DNA of 64,000 bases from Methylotuvimicrobium alcaliphilum 20Z (GCF_000968535.2 NC_016112.1:3658001-3722000); one strand, 5' to 3'; shown: positions 45,084 to 54,514, numbered from the stretch's first letter. The notes: a model not told the origin generated them from the sequence alone. Numbers and translations are program-made.

Positions 45084-45767
45084 TTATCGCTCCGATTCTT
45101 TTTTTGCGACTTTATCGCGTAAATAAACCGGCATCGCCTGTTCAACCGGCACGGCTTGACCCAAGTTGAAGCTTCGCGCGCCGAGCAGCGCTATCGCCGA
45201 GGCTTTCGGCAAAGGCGTGTCGTCGACGCCGGCAAGCCAAGCATTCAAGCGCTCGTCCAATGCTTCACGGTAGGTTTTCCAGCCGCTACCGATGCCGTAG
45301 CCTTTTATTTCGGGGAAGTCGACGTTCTCAGCGGGCCCTACCGACTCGGAGCCGAGCAATTCGGCAAAACCCTGGTCGTTTTTACGGTAAACACCCCAAA
45401 ACACTTCACCCATGCGCGCGTCCATACAGGCAAATACCACATCCCGGCCCGCGCGTTCAAAATAATTCTGAGCCAAGGCCGCCAGCGTCGAAACCGGCGC
45501 GACCGGCAAATCCAAACCTAGTGCGATACCTTGTATCACGCCGGTCGCAATTCTGACCCCGGTAAAAGAACCGGGGCCCCGACCGAATGCGAGTCCATCC
45601 AAATCCTGAGGCACGAGCCCCGCCTCGGCCATCAGCGAATCGATCATCGGCAAGATCAATTGCGTATGCGTTCGCGGCGCCAGTTCGAAGCGTTCCAAGA
45701 TTTCGCCATCAATATATAAGGCGGCCGAACAAGCTTCGGTCGCGGTATCCACTGCCAATAACTTCAT
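45084..45767 (-). CDS. tsaB: tRNA t6A biosynthesis protein TsaB
   Basis: Scaffold protein of the TsaBDE complex that makes threonylcarbamoyladenosine in tRNA. 227 residues, ASKHA fold; N-terminal MKLLAVDTATEACSAAL and the FGRGPGSFTGVRIATGVIQGIA signature. Overlaps the yoaA stop by 4 bp (ATGA). The yoaA-tsaB pairing matches E. coli. Confidence 0.95.
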   Translation of the reverse strand: MKLLAVDTATEACSAALYIDGEILERFELAPRTHTQLILPMIDSLMAEAGLVPQDLDGLAFGRGPGSFTGVRIATGVIQGIALGLDLPVAPVSTLAALAQNYFERAGRDVVFACMDARMGEVFWGVYRKNDQGFAELLGSESVGPAENVDFPEIKGYGIGSGWKTYREALDERLNAWLAGVDDTPLPKASAIALLGARSFNLGQAVPVEQAMPVYLRDKVAKKESER

Positions 45768-47683
45768 GTATTTCGCTCGTTTTGAAAAAAGGCCCGAACA
45801 TCCTCGATATCGCGGGTTCGCCGCATCGGCGGTACACTATCGAGAAACATTTGTCCATAGGCGCGTTTTAACAGCCTTGGATCGCAGACCAGCAAGACCC
45901 CGCGATCGCTGACATCGCGAATCAAGCGGCCGACGCCTTGTCTCAATGCGATCACCGCGGCCGGAATCTGGTATTCCAAAAAGGGATTCAAACCTTGCCG
46001 CTCCATCGCGCCGAGTCGAGCCTTCAAGACCGGGTCGCTTGGCGAGGCGAACGGCAATTTATCGATAATCACGCACGACAAAGCCTCGCCGCGCACATCG
46101 ACGCCCTCCCAAAAACTAGCCGTGCCCAGTAAAATAGCATTACCGGCCCGTTTAAATTCATCCAACAAGATTGCTTTCGGCCGGCTGCCCTGCACCAACA
46201 AGGGATATTTGATTTTTGGCCTAAGCAAAGACTCCGCTTCTTTCAAGGCGCGATGACTCGTAAACAGAAAAAACGCCCGCCCCCGGCTCGCTTCGAGCAC
46301 CGGCAACGCAAATTCGACAATCGTCCTGGTAAAGTTCGGATCGGCCGGTTTCGGCAACCCTTTCGGATGATAAAACAGCGACTGCTCGGCGTAATCGAAC
46401 GGGCTTTCCCAACTGACGCCCTCGGCATTCGCAAGCCCCAAACTTTTCGCGAAATGCTCGAATTTATTCGCAACACTCAAAGTCGCCGAGGTAAATATCC
46501 AGGTTGCTTTATGCTGCTGCATAAAGGCACGGAATTCGGAGGCAATGTCGATAGGCGTCCGGCTGAGCGTGAAGGTCTTCTTATGGGTTTCGTACCAGCG
46601 TATCCACTTCCCGTCGTTCTCTTCGAGAATGGCCCGTAGTTGATGCCCTAGTTCTTCGGCGCGTTTGAAACAAGATTCCAATCCTTTGGTCTTGACCGAC
46701 GCCAATTCCAATTGCACGGTCAGACGTTGAAGTTGTTCCTGCAATTCGGACAGGCCCGAGGAAATTTTCGGATGAGTCTCGATTTCGCGCCACTCGCCTC
46801 TTTTTAGTTCGATGCCGAATGCCAAGCGTAAATCTTTGATCTGATGCTCCAGATCATCGCAGGCGGTGCGTAATTCGGGTAGATCGGTCGCATCCTTGAA
46901 ATATTCAACCAAGGCATCCTTAGCCAAATCGCTCAATTGCCGGGCGCCGACCGTGATACCCAAAAAGTTCGAGGCGGTATCGGCCAATTGATGCGCCTCA
47001 TCGATGATCACAATTTCGGCATCGGGCAGCAACTCACCGAAGCCGATTTCGCGAATCGACCAATCCGCGCACAACAAATGGTGATTGATAACCAGTATAT
47101 CGGCTTCCTGGGCTTTTTTTCGCGCCTTGACCAGAAAACATTTTTCGTAATCGGGACAGTCCTGGCCGAGACAATTATCGGCGGTCGAAGTTGCTTGAAA
47201 CCACACCGGGTCGCTTTCCGGCACATCCGGCATTTCGGCGACATCGCCCGATTTCGTTCGGTTGGACCACGATTTGATTTTAGTCAGCGACGCCGCATCT
47301 TCTTTACTGAAACCCAAGGACGAGTTGAGTGCGTTGCCGAGCCGATAAATACACAGATAATTGCTACGGCCTTTCAGCAAAGCGGCCGCGAACGGCACGC
47401 TCATCGCTTTGCGAATGACAGGAATGTCGTTGTTGAACAATTGATCCTGGAGATTTTTGGTACCGGTCGATACGATCGCTTTGCGTCCCGACAGAATCGC
47501 AGGCACTAGATAAGCGAAAGTTTTGCCGGTGCCGGTGCCGGCTTCGGCGATCAAATGGCGCTCTTGCTCGATCGCATCACTAACCGCACAAGCCATTTCA
47601 ACCTGCGCCGCACGCGGCAAATAACCGGGAATAACTTTCGATAACGGCCCGCTGCTGGTAAAAAACGCTTCCAATTCGCTCAC
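45764..47683 (-). CDS. yoaA: DinG-family DNA helicase YoaA
   Basis: XPD/DinG superfamily 5'-3' helicase. 639 residues: Walker A EAGTGTGKTFAYL, iron-sulphur cluster cysteines in NYLCIYRL...CLGQDCPDYEKCF, DEAH box VIIDEAHQL, and C-terminal GTASFWEGVDVRGEALS and GVGRLIRD. Length and order match YoaA more than DinG; E. coli YoaA works with the polymerase clamp-loader subunit chi. GTG start. Lies 9 bp after lpxD. Confidence 0.93.
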   Translation of the reverse strand: MSELEAFFTSSGPLSKVIPGYLPRAAQVEMACAVSDAIEQERHLIAEAGTGTGKTFAYLVPAILSGRKAIVSTGTKNLQDQLFNNDIPVIRKAMSVPFAAALLKGRSNYLCIYRLGNALNSSLGFSKEDAASLTKIKSWSNRTKSGDVAEMPDVPESDPVWFQATSTADNCLGQDCPDYEKCFLVKARKKAQEADILVINHHLLCADWSIREIGFGELLPDAEIVIIDEAHQLADTASNFLGITVGARQLSDLAKDALVEYFKDATDLPELRTACDDLEHQIKDLRLAFGIELKRGEWREIETHPKISSGLSELQEQLQRLTVQLELASVKTKGLESCFKRAEELGHQLRAILEENDGKWIRWYETHKKTFTLSRTPIDIASEFRAFMQQHKATWIFTSATLSVANKFEHFAKSLGLANAEGVSWESPFDYAEQSLFYHPKGLPKPADPNFTRTIVEFALPVLEASRGRAFFLFTSHRALKEAESLLRPKIKYPLLVQGSRPKAILLDEFKRAGNAILLGTASFWEGVDVRGEALSCVIIDKLPFASPSDPVLKARLGAMERQGLNPFLEYQIPAAVIALRQGVGRLIRDVSDRGVLLVCDPRLLKRAYGQMFLDSVPPMRRTRDIEDVRAFFQNERNT

Positions 47684-47692
47684 AAGATAGCT

Positions 47693-48727
47693 TTATTGTT
47701 CAAGTTTGCCGAGTCTGATTTCGATATCCTTGATTTTTTTCAGCAATTCCGGCAATTTAGTCAATGCAGCCAGCTCTTTCCAAGCGACTTTTCTATCTTT
47801 CGCGGGACTGCCGAATACCTGCGTAGCCGGTGCAATATCGTTCGATACGCCGGAGCGCGCCATCACGACAGCGTGATGACCGATTTTGACATGATCGGCG
47901 ATACCTGCGCTGCCTGCCAGAATCGCATTATCTTCGATAGTGCACGAACCCGAAATACCGGTCTGTCCGCAGATAATTACATTATTGCCGATCGTGTTGT
48001 TATGACCGATTTGCACCAGATTATCGATCTTCGACCCCGAACCGATCACGGTAGAACCTAATGTGCCACGGTCGATACAGGTATTCGCACCGATTTCGAC
48101 ATCGTCCTCGATAATGATATTGCCGACATGCGGCACTTTAATATGCTGCTCATTGCGCTGCTTATAACCGAAACCGTCCGCACCGATCACGGCACCAGCA
48201 TGTATTACGACATTGTTACCGATACGACTGCGATCATAAATTACGGCATTCGGGTGAATACGACAATTAGTGCCCAGCATGACATCCTTGCCGATATAGG
48301 CGCCGTTAAGGATCTCGCAACCCTCGCCGATCAAACAACCTTCGCCGATACTGACAAACGGCGCAATATAAACGTCATGAGCTATCATTGCCGAATCGGC
48401 TATACAGGCATGTTTCGAAATTTGTTTCGGAAACTCTGTCGCCGGGTAAAGTAGATGAATCGCTTTGATAAAACTAATCTCGGGATCTTTGCAAACCAGC
48501 AGAGCCATATGCTCCGGCGGATCATCGTGAAGTGCTTCGCGTTTGATAAAACAAGCGGCCGCCTGGGAATTCGAAAAATATTGTGCATATTTGGGATCGT
48601 TCAAGATGGTGATTTGTCCAGCGGCAGCCGCTTTGATATCGGCCGCCGAAGTAATGGAACACTGCTTGTCTCCGCCGACAATTTCCGCATCACAATGCTT
48701 GGCCAACTCTTCTAGGATTAATGTCAT
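47693..48727 (-). CDS. lpxD: UDP-3-O-acylglucosamine N-acyltransferase LpxD
   Basis: Third step of lipid A synthesis. 344 residues: N-terminal UDP-binding domain, a left-handed beta-helix of hexapeptide repeats ([19 protein letters not shown] and following), the catalytic-region [11 protein letters not shown] and a C-terminal helix. It is away from the usual skp-lpxD-fabZ-lpxA-lpxB cluster, so it may be a second LpxD copy. First gene of the lpxD-yoaA-tsaB run. Confidence 0.92.
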   Translation of the reverse strand: MTLILEELAKHCDAEIVGGDKQCSITSAADIKAAAAGQITILNDPKYAQYFSNSQAAACFIKREALHDDPPEHMALLVCKDPEISFIKAIHLLYPATEFPKQISKHACIADSAMIAHDVYIAPFVSIGEGCLIGEGCEILNGAYIGKDVMLGTNCRIHPNAVIYDRSRIGNNVVIHAGAVIGADGFGYKQRNEQHIKVPHVGNIIIEDDVEIGANTCIDRGTLGSTVIGSGSKIDNLVQIGHNNTIGNNVIICGQTGISGSCTIEDNAILAGSAGIADHVKIGHHAVVMARSGVSNDIAPATQVFGSPAKDRKVAWKELAALTKLPELLKKIKDIEIRLGKLEQ

Positions 48728-49082
48728 AAATATTTAAGGTTCAAGGTTCAAGGGTTAAGATTAAAGGTTTAAGGTTCAAGGTTCAAGGTGATTTAATTCC
48801 TTGCCCCTTGAACCTTAAACCTTAAACCTTCCACCTTTTTCCCTTAACTAAATATTTTCATTCTGTGTTTGACATTATTTTAGGTTAGAATAGCCAGTTT
48901 TTTGAAACTGGATGAGAATAAAGACTACGCCGGAACTTTCGGAATCTCATCAGTGCCCGGCTTCGGCTTGCTTTGATATCCGAGCTCCAGTCGTTCTTTG
49001 CCGGGAAAAGCCTACTTTCAGGACAATATCTTGGGAGTCCGTCGAAAAAAATTTTTAATGCCTTAACCTTTAGAGTAACAAC
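48728..49082. promoter_or_regulatory. Divergent lpxD/fusA intergenic region with structured fusA leader
   Basis: From left: heptamer repeats (48735-48838) on the lpxD side; TTGACA at 48869-48874 and TAGAAT at 48886-48891, too close (11 bp) to be one promoter; then possible leader hairpins: CCAGTTT/AAACTGG (48894-48911), CTGGATGAGA/TCTCATCAG (48908-48953, mutually exclusive with the first) and CCCGGC/GCCGGG (48956 to about 49014). The overlap of the first two stems could allow switching. A 48-codon open frame (48912-49058) has no ribosome site and is not called. Confidence 0.45.
48735..48838. repeat. Heptamer repeats AAGGTTC/GGTTTAA with inverted copies
   Basis: Units of 7 bp (AAGGTTC, GGTTTAA variants) run on the left side, and inverted units (GAACCTT, AAACCTT) on the right side after GCCCC, giving a possible long hairpin. 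Located in the lpxD upstream region. Confidence 0.85.
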
Positions 49083-51167
49083 ATGACAGACCTATCGCAT
49101 TACAGAAACATCGGCATCTTCGCTCACGTCGATGCTGGCAAAACCACGACTACCGAGCGTATTTTAAAACTCACTGGAAAAATCCATAAACTAGGCGAAG
49201 TTCACGAAGGCGAATCGACCATGGACTTTATGGATCAAGAAGCCGAGCGCGGCATCACGATCCAATCCGCGGCGACGACTTGTTTCTGGAAAGACCATCG
49301 ATTCAATATCATCGACACCCCGGGCCACGTCGACTTCACGATCGAAGTTTACCGCTCATTGAAAGTTCTCGACGGCGGTGTAGGCGTTTTTTGCGGTTCC
49401 GGCGGCGTAGAACCACAATCGGAAACTAATTGGCGTTATGCGAACGACTCTAAGGTTGCCCGTGTCATTTATGTCAACAAACTAGATCGTATCGGCGCCG
49501 ACTTCTACCGCGTCGTTAAACAAGTCGAAAACGTGTTGGGCGCAAACCCAATCGTCATGACACTTCCAATCGGCACTGAAGATAAGTTTGTCGGCGTGGT
49601 CGACCTGTTGACCGAAAAAGCTTGGATCTGGGATAACTCAGGCGACCCACTGAATTACGAAATTCAAGACATTCCGTCCGACATGGTCGAAGACGTCAAA
49701 CAATGGCGCGCGGAATTGATCGAAAAAGCGGTCGAACAAGACGATGACGTCATGGAAAAATATCTGGAAGGCGAAGAACCCGATATCGATACATTGAAAC
49801 GTTGTATCCGCAAAGGCACGATCGAACTGAAACTATTCCCGACTTATTGCGGTTCGTCATTCAAAAACAAAGGCGTGCAATTGGTTTTGGACGCGGTCGT
49901 CGACTATTTGCCAAGCCCAACCGAAGTCAACCCGCAACCTGAAGTCGACTTGGAAGGCAACGAAACCGGTAATTTCGCGGTCGTCGACCCGAACCGTCCT
50001 CTGCGTGCATTGGCGTTCAAAATCATGGACGACCGTTACGGCGCATTGACCTTTATTCGCATTTATTCAGGTCAATTGGGGAAAGGCACGAACGTACTGA
50101 ACACCTTTACCGGCAAAACCGAGCGTATCGGCCGTATCGTCGAAATGCATGCCGATTCGCGCGAAGAAGTTGAATCTGCACAGGCCGGCGATATCGTCGC
50201 GGTATTGGGCATGAAAAACGTCCAAACCGGACATACTTTGTGCGATCCAAAAGATCCGGCTACATTAGAGCCGATGGTATTCCCAGACCCGGTTATCTCG
50301 ATGGCGGTCGCACCAAAAGATAAAGGCGCGTCCGAAAAATTGGGCGTAGCACTGGGCAAAATGATTCAAGAAGACCCATCCTTCCGCGTAGAAACCGATA
50401 TCGACAGCGGCGAAACGATCCTGAAAGGCATGGGCGAACTGCATCTCGACATCAAGGTCGATATTCTGCGCAGAACGCACGGCGTCGATGTCATCGTCGG
50501 CAAGCCGCAAGTAGCCTACCGCGAAACCATCACGCAACGCGTCGAAGACAGCTACACGCATAAAAAGCAATCGGGCGGTTCCGGTCAATACGGGAAAATC
50601 GATTATTTCATCGAACCGGGCGAACCGGGCAGCGGATTCGTTTTCGAATCGAAAGTTGTCGGCGGTAACGTGCCTAAAGAATACTGGCCCGCCATTCAAA
50701 AAGGTTTTGAATTGAGCATGGCCAAAGGCGTACTGGCCGGTTACCCTTGCTTGGACTTTAAAGTTACACTTGTCGACGGTGCCTTCCATGCGGTCGACTC
50801 ATCGGCAATTGCATTTGAGATCGCCGCGAAAGCCGCTTATCGTCAATCGATTCCGAAAGCCGGCCCGCAATTAATCGAGCCGATCATGAAAATCGACGTG
50901 TTCACTCCAGAAGATCATGTCGGTGACGTCATCGGCGACTTGAACCGCCGTCGCGGCATGATCAAATCTCAAGAAGCCGGCGTAACGGGCGTTCGCATCA
51001 AGGCCGAAGCGCCATTGAGCGAAATGTTCGGTTATATCGGCGATTTGCGCACGATGACTTCAGGCCGCGGACAATTCTCGATGGAATTCTCGCATTATCT
51101 GCCGTGCCCGAAAAATGTAGCGGACGAAGTCATTAAGGAAACTTTAGAGCGCAACGCGAAAAAGTAA
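49083..51167 (+). CDS. fusA: Elongation factor G, EF-G2 type
   Basis: Translocase GTPase. 694 residues with P-loop [15 protein letters not shown], switch [22 protein letters not shown], and domains III-V ending in [24 protein letters not shown]. The start [20 protein letters not shown] and the motif [21 protein letters not shown] match the second EF-G of Vibrio and relatives rather than the str-operon EF-G; no rpsL, rpsG or tuf is nearby. Preceded by a structured leader. Its TAA stop coincides with the target duplication of an inserted R-B element. Confidence 0.95.
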   Translation: MTDLSHYRNIGIFAHVDAGKTTTTERILKLTGKIHKLGEVHEGESTMDFMDQEAERGITIQSAATTCFWKDHRFNIIDTPGHVDFTIEVYRSLKVLDGGVGVFCGSGGVEPQSETNWRYANDSKVARVIYVNKLDRIGADFYRVVKQVENVLGANPIVMTLPIGTEDKFVGVVDLLTEKAWIWDNSGDPLNYEIQDIPSDMVEDVKQWRAELIEKAVEQDDDVMEKYLEGEEPDIDTLKRCIRKGTIELKLFPTYCGSSFKNKGVQLVLDAVVDYLPSPTEVNPQPEVDLEGNETGNFAVVDPNRPLRALAFKIMDDRYGALTFIRIYSGQLGKGTNVLNTFTGKTERIGRIVEMHADSREEVESAQAGDIVAVLGMKNVQTGHTLCDPKDPATLEPMVFPDPVISMAVAPKDKGASEKLGVALGKMIQEDPSFRVETDIDSGETILKGMGELHLDIKVDILRRTHGVDVIVGKPQVAYRETITQRVEDSYTHKKQSGGSGQYGKIDYFIEPGEPGSGFVFESKVVGGNVPKEYWPAIQKGFELSMAKGVLAGYPCLDFKVTLVDGAFHAVDSSAIAFEIAAKAAYRQSIPKAGPQLIEPIMKIDVFTPEDHVGDVIGDLNRRRGMIKSQEAGVTGVRIKAEAPLSEMFGYIGDLRTMTSGRGQFSMEFSHYLPCPKNVADEVIKETLERNAKK

Positions 51168-51261
51168 GGAACGAGCATGAAATAACGTCGACAACTTTGG
51201 AAGGGGGTTCGGTGGCTCGATTGACAGGTGCCGGGCCGTCAAGCCTACATGGACGTATTTA

Positions 51262-51326
51262 CCCAGCACCTAAATTCCATAGCCCATTGGCTATGGTTAA
51301 CTATCTTTGATAATTTAGGTGCTGGG
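51262..51326. repeat. R-D 65-bp palindrome nested in R-B
   Basis: CCCAGCACCTAAATTCC ... ATTTAGGTGCTGGG, with inner arms ATAGCCC/GGCTATGG. Inserted in the shared core between ACGTATT and CACGG. Confidence 0.9.
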
Positions 51327-51385
51327 TTCACGGCGTCCTGTCAAGCGAGTCACCGAACCGCAGCAAAGCCTACTATACTTATAGA

Positions 51386-51529
51386 GTAACTATTCAGCCC
51401 CCGGAAATTATCGTTCCCACGCTCTGCGTGGGAATGCCTGAGTACCGCTCCAGCGGTACGAGACGCTAGAGCATCTCGATCTTCATTCCCACGCCGGAGC
51501 GTGGGAACGATAGGGGCGTGAATAATTAC
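51386..51529. mobile_element. R-L element with 8-bp duplication CTTATAGA
   Basis: 144 bp; left end GTAACTATTCAGCCCC, right end reading GTAATTATTCACGCCCC on the other strand. Flanked by CTTATAGA at 51378-51385 and 51530-51537. The interior consists of R-J hairpins (GTTCCCACGCTCTGCGTGGGAA). Other R-B copies lack it at this position, so it is a later insertion. Confidence 0.85.
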
Positions 51530-51578
51530 CTTATAGAAGTTATTTTGTGCATATTCCTAAGCTTCCTTTATTTTAAAG

Positions 51579-51616
51579 ATTGCCGGACGAGTCATTCGTC
51601 CGGCAATTTATTTTTA
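51579..51616 (+). terminator. Rho-independent terminator downstream of fusA
   Basis: Perfect 12-bp stem ATTGCCGGACGA/TCGTCCGGCAAT with loop GTCAT, then TTATTTTT. It lies 412 bp after the fusA stop, but directly behind the right end of the inserted R-B element; it is probably the original fusA terminator. Confidence 0.9.
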
Positions 51617-51900
51617 CTCTCCTCTCCTTATCGCATTCATGTCCGGCAGCTTCAGCCGATAATCTTTTCAGTAATTCCCAGTTTAAACATATTTTCGCAA
51701 TTTAGGGTGTGGAGCATGCCTGTCGAGGAACGCCGTGAACCCGTCCATGGGGGCTTGACGGCGGCTCCCTGCTGCCGACATCCTCTCCAAGCATACTCCA
51801 CACCCTTTTTTTATCCTCAAATTGGGAATTGCTGTAATCTTTTGCTCTTCCATCAGAATATTAGTAAGCTCGGCATCATCCCTCTATCAGGAACACAGCC
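51617..51900. repeat. Palindromic element before the DUF1704 gene
   Basis: About 51670-51833: outer arms CAGTAATTCCCA/TGGGAATTGCTG, inner arms AGGGTGTGGAG/CTCCACACCCT followed by seven T residues, and a degenerate inverted core (GGAACGCCGTGAACCCGTCC). It could also terminate transcription. The last 60 bp hold the DUF1704 gene leader. Confidence 0.7.
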
Positions 51901-53232
51901 GTGGCTCATTCATCCTATCGGGAACGCCTGCTGGCACTTTCCGACCGTCTCATTCAAATTCAAAAACCAATTCAAATCCTCGATTCAATTAAATGGCCGC
52001 GCAATTTTCGCGAACAATTTTTCGCCGGCGACTCTCAATTTCTTCCGCCCGCCGACCGTGAATTCTATCAACATCAAGCGCTAAGCTTCGACGCAGTCAG
52101 CGTATACGCCGCGCTGAAGGACTTAAGTCGAGACATTACTAAAAACTTGGGATACAACGATTCGCTCGGCTCGATTCTGCAAGATACGGTTAGTCAATAC
52201 ATGCGCGTGATCGATTTATTACATAGCCGCGGCACTCCCGATTTTTTAATCCATAGCCACGCACTTTACGGTTCGGCGCGAGATCATTTACTCGGCGACA
52301 ATAAAACCCTTTTGGAACTCGGTGAACGATTATGCGCCATTTTTTCGTTGCCCGGAGCCAAACATCTTAACCGCGCTCACCCGAAAGAAATAAATGCCGA
52401 AACCGCAGTAGTGTCGCTGAGACAACGCCTATCAAGCCATTTCGACGACGGCGCCTTGAGCGTCGTTTTGAGTGATGGCATCGTATCCGATGCCTCGGCC
52501 GGCGGGGATAAAATCAAAATCAATAATAACGCTTGGTTTTCCGAGCTCGATTTGAAAGTCTTGGAAGTGCATGAAGGGTGGGTACATGTCGGCACCACAT
52601 TGAACGGAAGATTACAACCTTGGGCCACCTGGCTTAGCGTCGGTTCGCCGCGCATCACCGCGACACAAGAAGGTTTGGCCGTTTTGATCGAAACCCTAAC
52701 GTTCAGCTCTTTTCCCGATCGCGCTAGACGCATCAGCGACCGAGTCATTGCGATCGACCTTGCCGAACAAGGCGCCGATTTCATTGAAGTTTACCGTTAC
52801 TTCCTGGAACGGGACGTAAGCCCTCATGACAGTTACACGATCGCTCAGCGCGTGTTTCGCGGCGGCATGGTCGAAGGCGGCGCTTGCTTCACGAAAGACC
52901 TATCCTATGTCCGAGGCTTTATTGAATTAGTCAACTTCATCCGTAGCGCAACGCTGGAAGGTGTGCCGGAACTTTTGCCCATGCTGTTCGCCGGCAAGGT
53001 CACGCTGGACGACATCCCTATCCTTTATGAACACTACTTGGATGGCTTAATTGCAGAGCCAAAGTACCTGCCACCTATGTTTAGGGATCTCAACGGGCTT
53101 TATGTTTGGTTCGGTTTTGCCTCGGGCATCGCGCAAATCAACATCGAAAATGTACAGGCTCATTTCAATCAGCTATTTCAAAATCTACCAAGAACGCCAA
53201 ATCAAGCGTCTGAAGATACCGAAATCGATTAA
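51901..53232 (+). CDS. DUF1704 (QEGLA motif) putative zinc metallopeptidase
   Basis: 443 residues, no signal peptide or membrane segment. Has the metal-type motif HEGWVH (224-229) followed by TQEGLA (255-260), the hallmark of the family annotated as flavohemoglobin expression-modulating QEGLA protein. Family knowledge: the eukaryotic relatives (KIAA0895/MATCAP) are HExxxH tyrosine carboxypeptidases acting on tubulin; bacterial substrates are unknown to me. GTG start with AGGA about 9 nt upstream. Stands alone between repeat islands. Confidence 0.85.
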   Translation: MAHSSYRERLLALSDRLIQIQKPIQILDSIKWPRNFREQFFAGDSQFLPPADREFYQHQALSFDAVSVYAALKDLSRDITKNLGYNDSLGSILQDTVSQYMRVIDLLHSRGTPDFLIHSHALYGSARDHLLGDNKTLLELGERLCAIFSLPGAKHLNRAHPKEINAETAVVSLRQRLSSHFDDGALSVVLSDGIVSDASAGGDKIKINNNAWFSELDLKVLEVHEGWVHVGTTLNGRLQPWATWLSVGSPRITATQEGLAVLIETLTFSSFPDRARRISDRVIAIDLAEQGADFIEVYRYFLERDVSPHDSYTIAQRVFRGGMVEGGACFTKDLSYVRGFIELVNFIRSATLEGVPELLPMLFAGKVTLDDIPILYEHYLDGLIAEPKYLPPMFRDLNGLYVWFGFASGIAQINIENVQAHFNQLFQNLPRTPNQASEDTEID

Positions 53233-53261
53233 CATTGAACGAACGCGAAACATTATCCTTA

Positions 53262-53625
53262 AGAACGAGCATGAAATAACTTCGACAACTTCTAGGAGGG
53301 GGTTCGGTGGCTCGATTGACAGGTGTCGGCGGCAGGGCAGATTTTTGCTCCTGCAAAACCTGCATTCACGCCATCCATGGCGTTTGCAGATTTTTGCTCC
53401 TGCAAAATCTGCATTCACGCCATCCATGGCAATCAGATTCCGCCGTCAAGCCTCACTGCCATTAAGTTAAGGATTTTTCCGTTCGCCCTGAGCCTGTCGA
53501 AGGGTGAATGGAAAAATCCTGGGTCGATAAGTTAAGCCTACATGGAAGTATTCACGGCGCCTGTCAAGCGAGTCACCGAACGCCGCAAAGCCTACTACTT
53601 GTAGCAGTTATTTTGTGCATATTCC
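53262..53625. mobile_element. R-B element with TTA duplication and nested R-I
   Basis: 364 bp; left end AGAACGAGCATGAAATAAC (first base changed from the usual GGAACG), right end TTATTTTGTGCATATTCC; flanked by TTA at 53259-53261 and 53626-53628. R-I (53454-53535) sits in GTCAAGCCT|ACATGG with GCCT repeated on both sides. A 60-bp segment with CCATCCATGGC is tandemly duplicated at 53340-53430. Confidence 0.8.
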
Positions 53626-53647
53626 TTAGTAGGCTGCCGTACCATTG

Positions 53648-53786
53648 TATACCTTTCGCGCTTCAAATTTCGGCAGCGCCTAAGGATTTCGTGATAAATA
53701 ACGTCCTGGAGCTATGAGTTTTGTTGAGGGTTCGGCAACTCGCTTGATAGAACACCGGCGCCGAATTTTGATCTGCGATAGGTATA
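53648..53786. repeat. R-C element, short and chimeric
   Basis: 139 bp from TATACCTTTCGCGCTTC to ATCTGCGATAGGTATA. The interior has been replaced by the left part of an R-B-type element (GGATTTCGTGATAAATAAC) and lacks the shared core. Confidence 0.7.
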
Positions 53787-53896
53787 TCAGAAATCAATGT
53801 ATTGATGCAAAATCGTAATAAAATACAGCTAATTTTCCTTGGCCTGTAATTCGTAATACTATAGCGCTTTAAATTTACTTTTCCCGGAGACTTTTT

Positions 53897-54514
53897 ATGC
53901 ACAACAGGCGCCCGCTGTCACTACTCTTTTTATTGTTTTGCTTAGTCACGACTTTGTACCCGCTTAATGCCGCAGCTAACCTGACCCCGCCTCAACAAAT
54001 CATTCAAAACAGCTCGGATAGAATCCAACAGGCGCTCAGCCAGCCTATCTATCACAACGATTTTGCCAAAGCCACACAATTTGTCGATGGCGTAGTCGGC
54101 GACTTCGTGGACATGGAGAGAGTCGCGATTTTGGTTTTAGGCCGGCATATCCGTCAAGCCACGCCAGCTCAAAGACAACAATTTATAAAAGAATTTAGAA
54201 CATTACTGGTACGAACTTATACTAAAGCATTTCAAGAATATACCGACTGGCAGATTACTTTCGCACCCCAGATCAGCGGTGAAGATCCAACCCGAACCAT
54301 TGTCCGAACTATTGTCAATCAACCGGGCCAACAACCTATTAATATTAACTATCGCATGATGAAAGACAGAAGCGGCGAATGGAAAGTTTTCGATATCCTG
54401 ATCGAGGGTGTCAGCCTCGTCACTAACTATCGATCGACTTTCAATCGGGAAATTACCCAAACGGGATCTATCGATGGCGTTATCAAGATGTTGGTCGATC
54501 GTAACAGACGCTAA
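53897..54514 (+). CDS. MlaC/Ttg2D-like periplasmic lipid-binding protein
   Basis: 205 residues: signal peptide (hydrophobic LSLLFLLFCLVTTLYPL, cleavage near AAA/NLTPP), then the MlaC (toluene tolerance) domain with FVDMERVAILVLGRHIRQATPAQRQQFIKEF and DRSGEWKVFDILIEGVSLV. In the family it carries phospholipid between outer-membrane and inner-membrane complexes. No mlaDEF genes are nearby. GGAGA lies 7 nt before the ATG. Confidence 0.88.
   Translation: MHNRRPLSLLFLLFCLVTTLYPLNAAANLTPPQQIIQNSSDRIQQALSQPIYHNDFAKATQFVDGVVGDFVDMERVAILVLGRHIRQATPAQRQQFIKEFRTLLVRTYTKAFQEYTDWQITFAPQISGEDPTRTIVRTIVNQPGQQPININYRMMKDRSGEWKVFDILIEGVSLVTNYRSTFNREITQTGSIDGVIKMLVDRNRR

Larger units (their letters stand above)
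51168..51557. mobile_element. R-B element inserted at the fusA stop codon, with nested R-D and R-L
   Basis: 390 bp, from GGAACGAGCATGAAATAAC to TTATTTTGTGCATATTCC, flanked by TAA (51165-51167, which is the fusA stop; 51558-51560). Nested inside are R-D (51262-51326), interrupting the core ACGTATT|CACGG, and R-L (51386-51529) with its own 8-bp duplication. Removing it would place a strong terminator 18 bp after the fusA stop. Confidence 0.85.
53233..53896. repeat. Repeat island after the DUF1704 gene
   Basis: No gene. Contains an R-B element (53262-53625) with a shortened R-I (53454-53535) inserted into its core, then an R-C element (53648-53786, TATACC...GGTATA) that includes an R-B-type left end (AAGGATTTCGTGATAAATAAC at about 53680). 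The last 110 bp are the upstream region of the MlaC-like gene. Confidence 0.85.

Noticed and set aside
48869-48891. TTGACA and TAGAAT before fusA as one promoter
   Set aside because: Only 11 bp apart; not a functional sigma-70 spacing, though either box could belong to another promoter.
48912-49058. 48-codon frame in the fusA leader (possible leader peptide)
   Set aside because: No ribosome site and no regulatory codon run; explained as well by chance.
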